Below are positions 6,657 to 6,677 of a stretch of DNA of 6,677 bases, piece after piece (position 1 is the first letter of the stretch; the number at the start of each line of letters is the position of its first letter). The translations under genes were made by a program, and so were the position numbers. The notes beneath the pieces were generated by a model that saw only the letters and a list, made by a program, of their open reading frames with translations, searched no databases and had not been told where the DNA came from. The DNA comes from an uncultured Bacilli bacterium (lineage in GTDB: Bacteria > Bacillota_I > Bacilli_A > RF39 > UBA660): contig CANTWQ010000024.1 of assembly GCA_947853365.1 (NCBI GenBank), positions 1 to 6,677 on the forward strand, read 5' to 3'.

Positions 6657-6677
6657 ATGAAATTTCAATTATGGAGC

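Noticed and set aside
1..6677. Defence island, CRISPR array, toxin-antitoxin or mobile element
   Set aside because: No regularly spaced repeats, transposase, integrase, nuclease module or paired toxin-antitoxin genes are visible; the genes are housekeeping or metal-homeostasis families.

Overview
The window looks like chromosomal DNA from a low-GC, Gram-positive (Bacillota) bacterium. The sequence is AT-rich, nearly every gene has a strong purine-rich ribosome binding site, and one promoter is close to sigma-A consensus. The protein families present (a CFI-box protein, a cyclophilin-like small protein, a single-HMA CopA with CopZ) are common in gut Clostridia and Erysipelotrichia. That narrower placement is inference; no rRNA or lineage marker is present. 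No tRNA, rRNA, CRISPR array, insertion sequence or phage gene was found.

Layout. Bases 1-146 hold a small hairpin and a clear promoter for one rightward gene at 147-746, a cysteine-rich 199-residue protein with a CFI-box-like core. It ends at a hairpin terminator at 751-778 shared with the convergent leftward genes. From 6318 down to 778 lie six leftward genes with gaps of -4 to +35 bases, which fits one operon: copA (Cu(I)-exporting P-type ATPase), copZ (copper chaperone), an MBL-fold metallo-hydrolase, a YbaK/EbsC-type aminoacyl-tRNA deacylase, a cyclophilin-like protein and rarA (AAA+ ATPase acting at stalled replication forks). The 359 bases right of copA hold no convincing gene. They contain a probable leftward promoter, palindromes that could be operators, a short leader ORF with a strong ribosome binding site overlapping the copA start, and a weak leftward terminator near the right edge.

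How the genes work together. CopA and CopZ form a recognised pair: the chaperone carries Cu(I) and the ATPase expels it. No CsoR, CopY or CueR regulator is visible, so control must come from outside the window or from the leader. The next four genes have no established copper role. Their tight packing suggests read-through from copA, possibly joining metal export to translation quality control and replication-fork maintenance, but simple housekeeping co-transcription is equally possible. I see no clear new multi-gene system. The points most worth a second look are the copA leader ORF, the copper-to-rarA operon and the metal-binding potential of the CFI-box protein.
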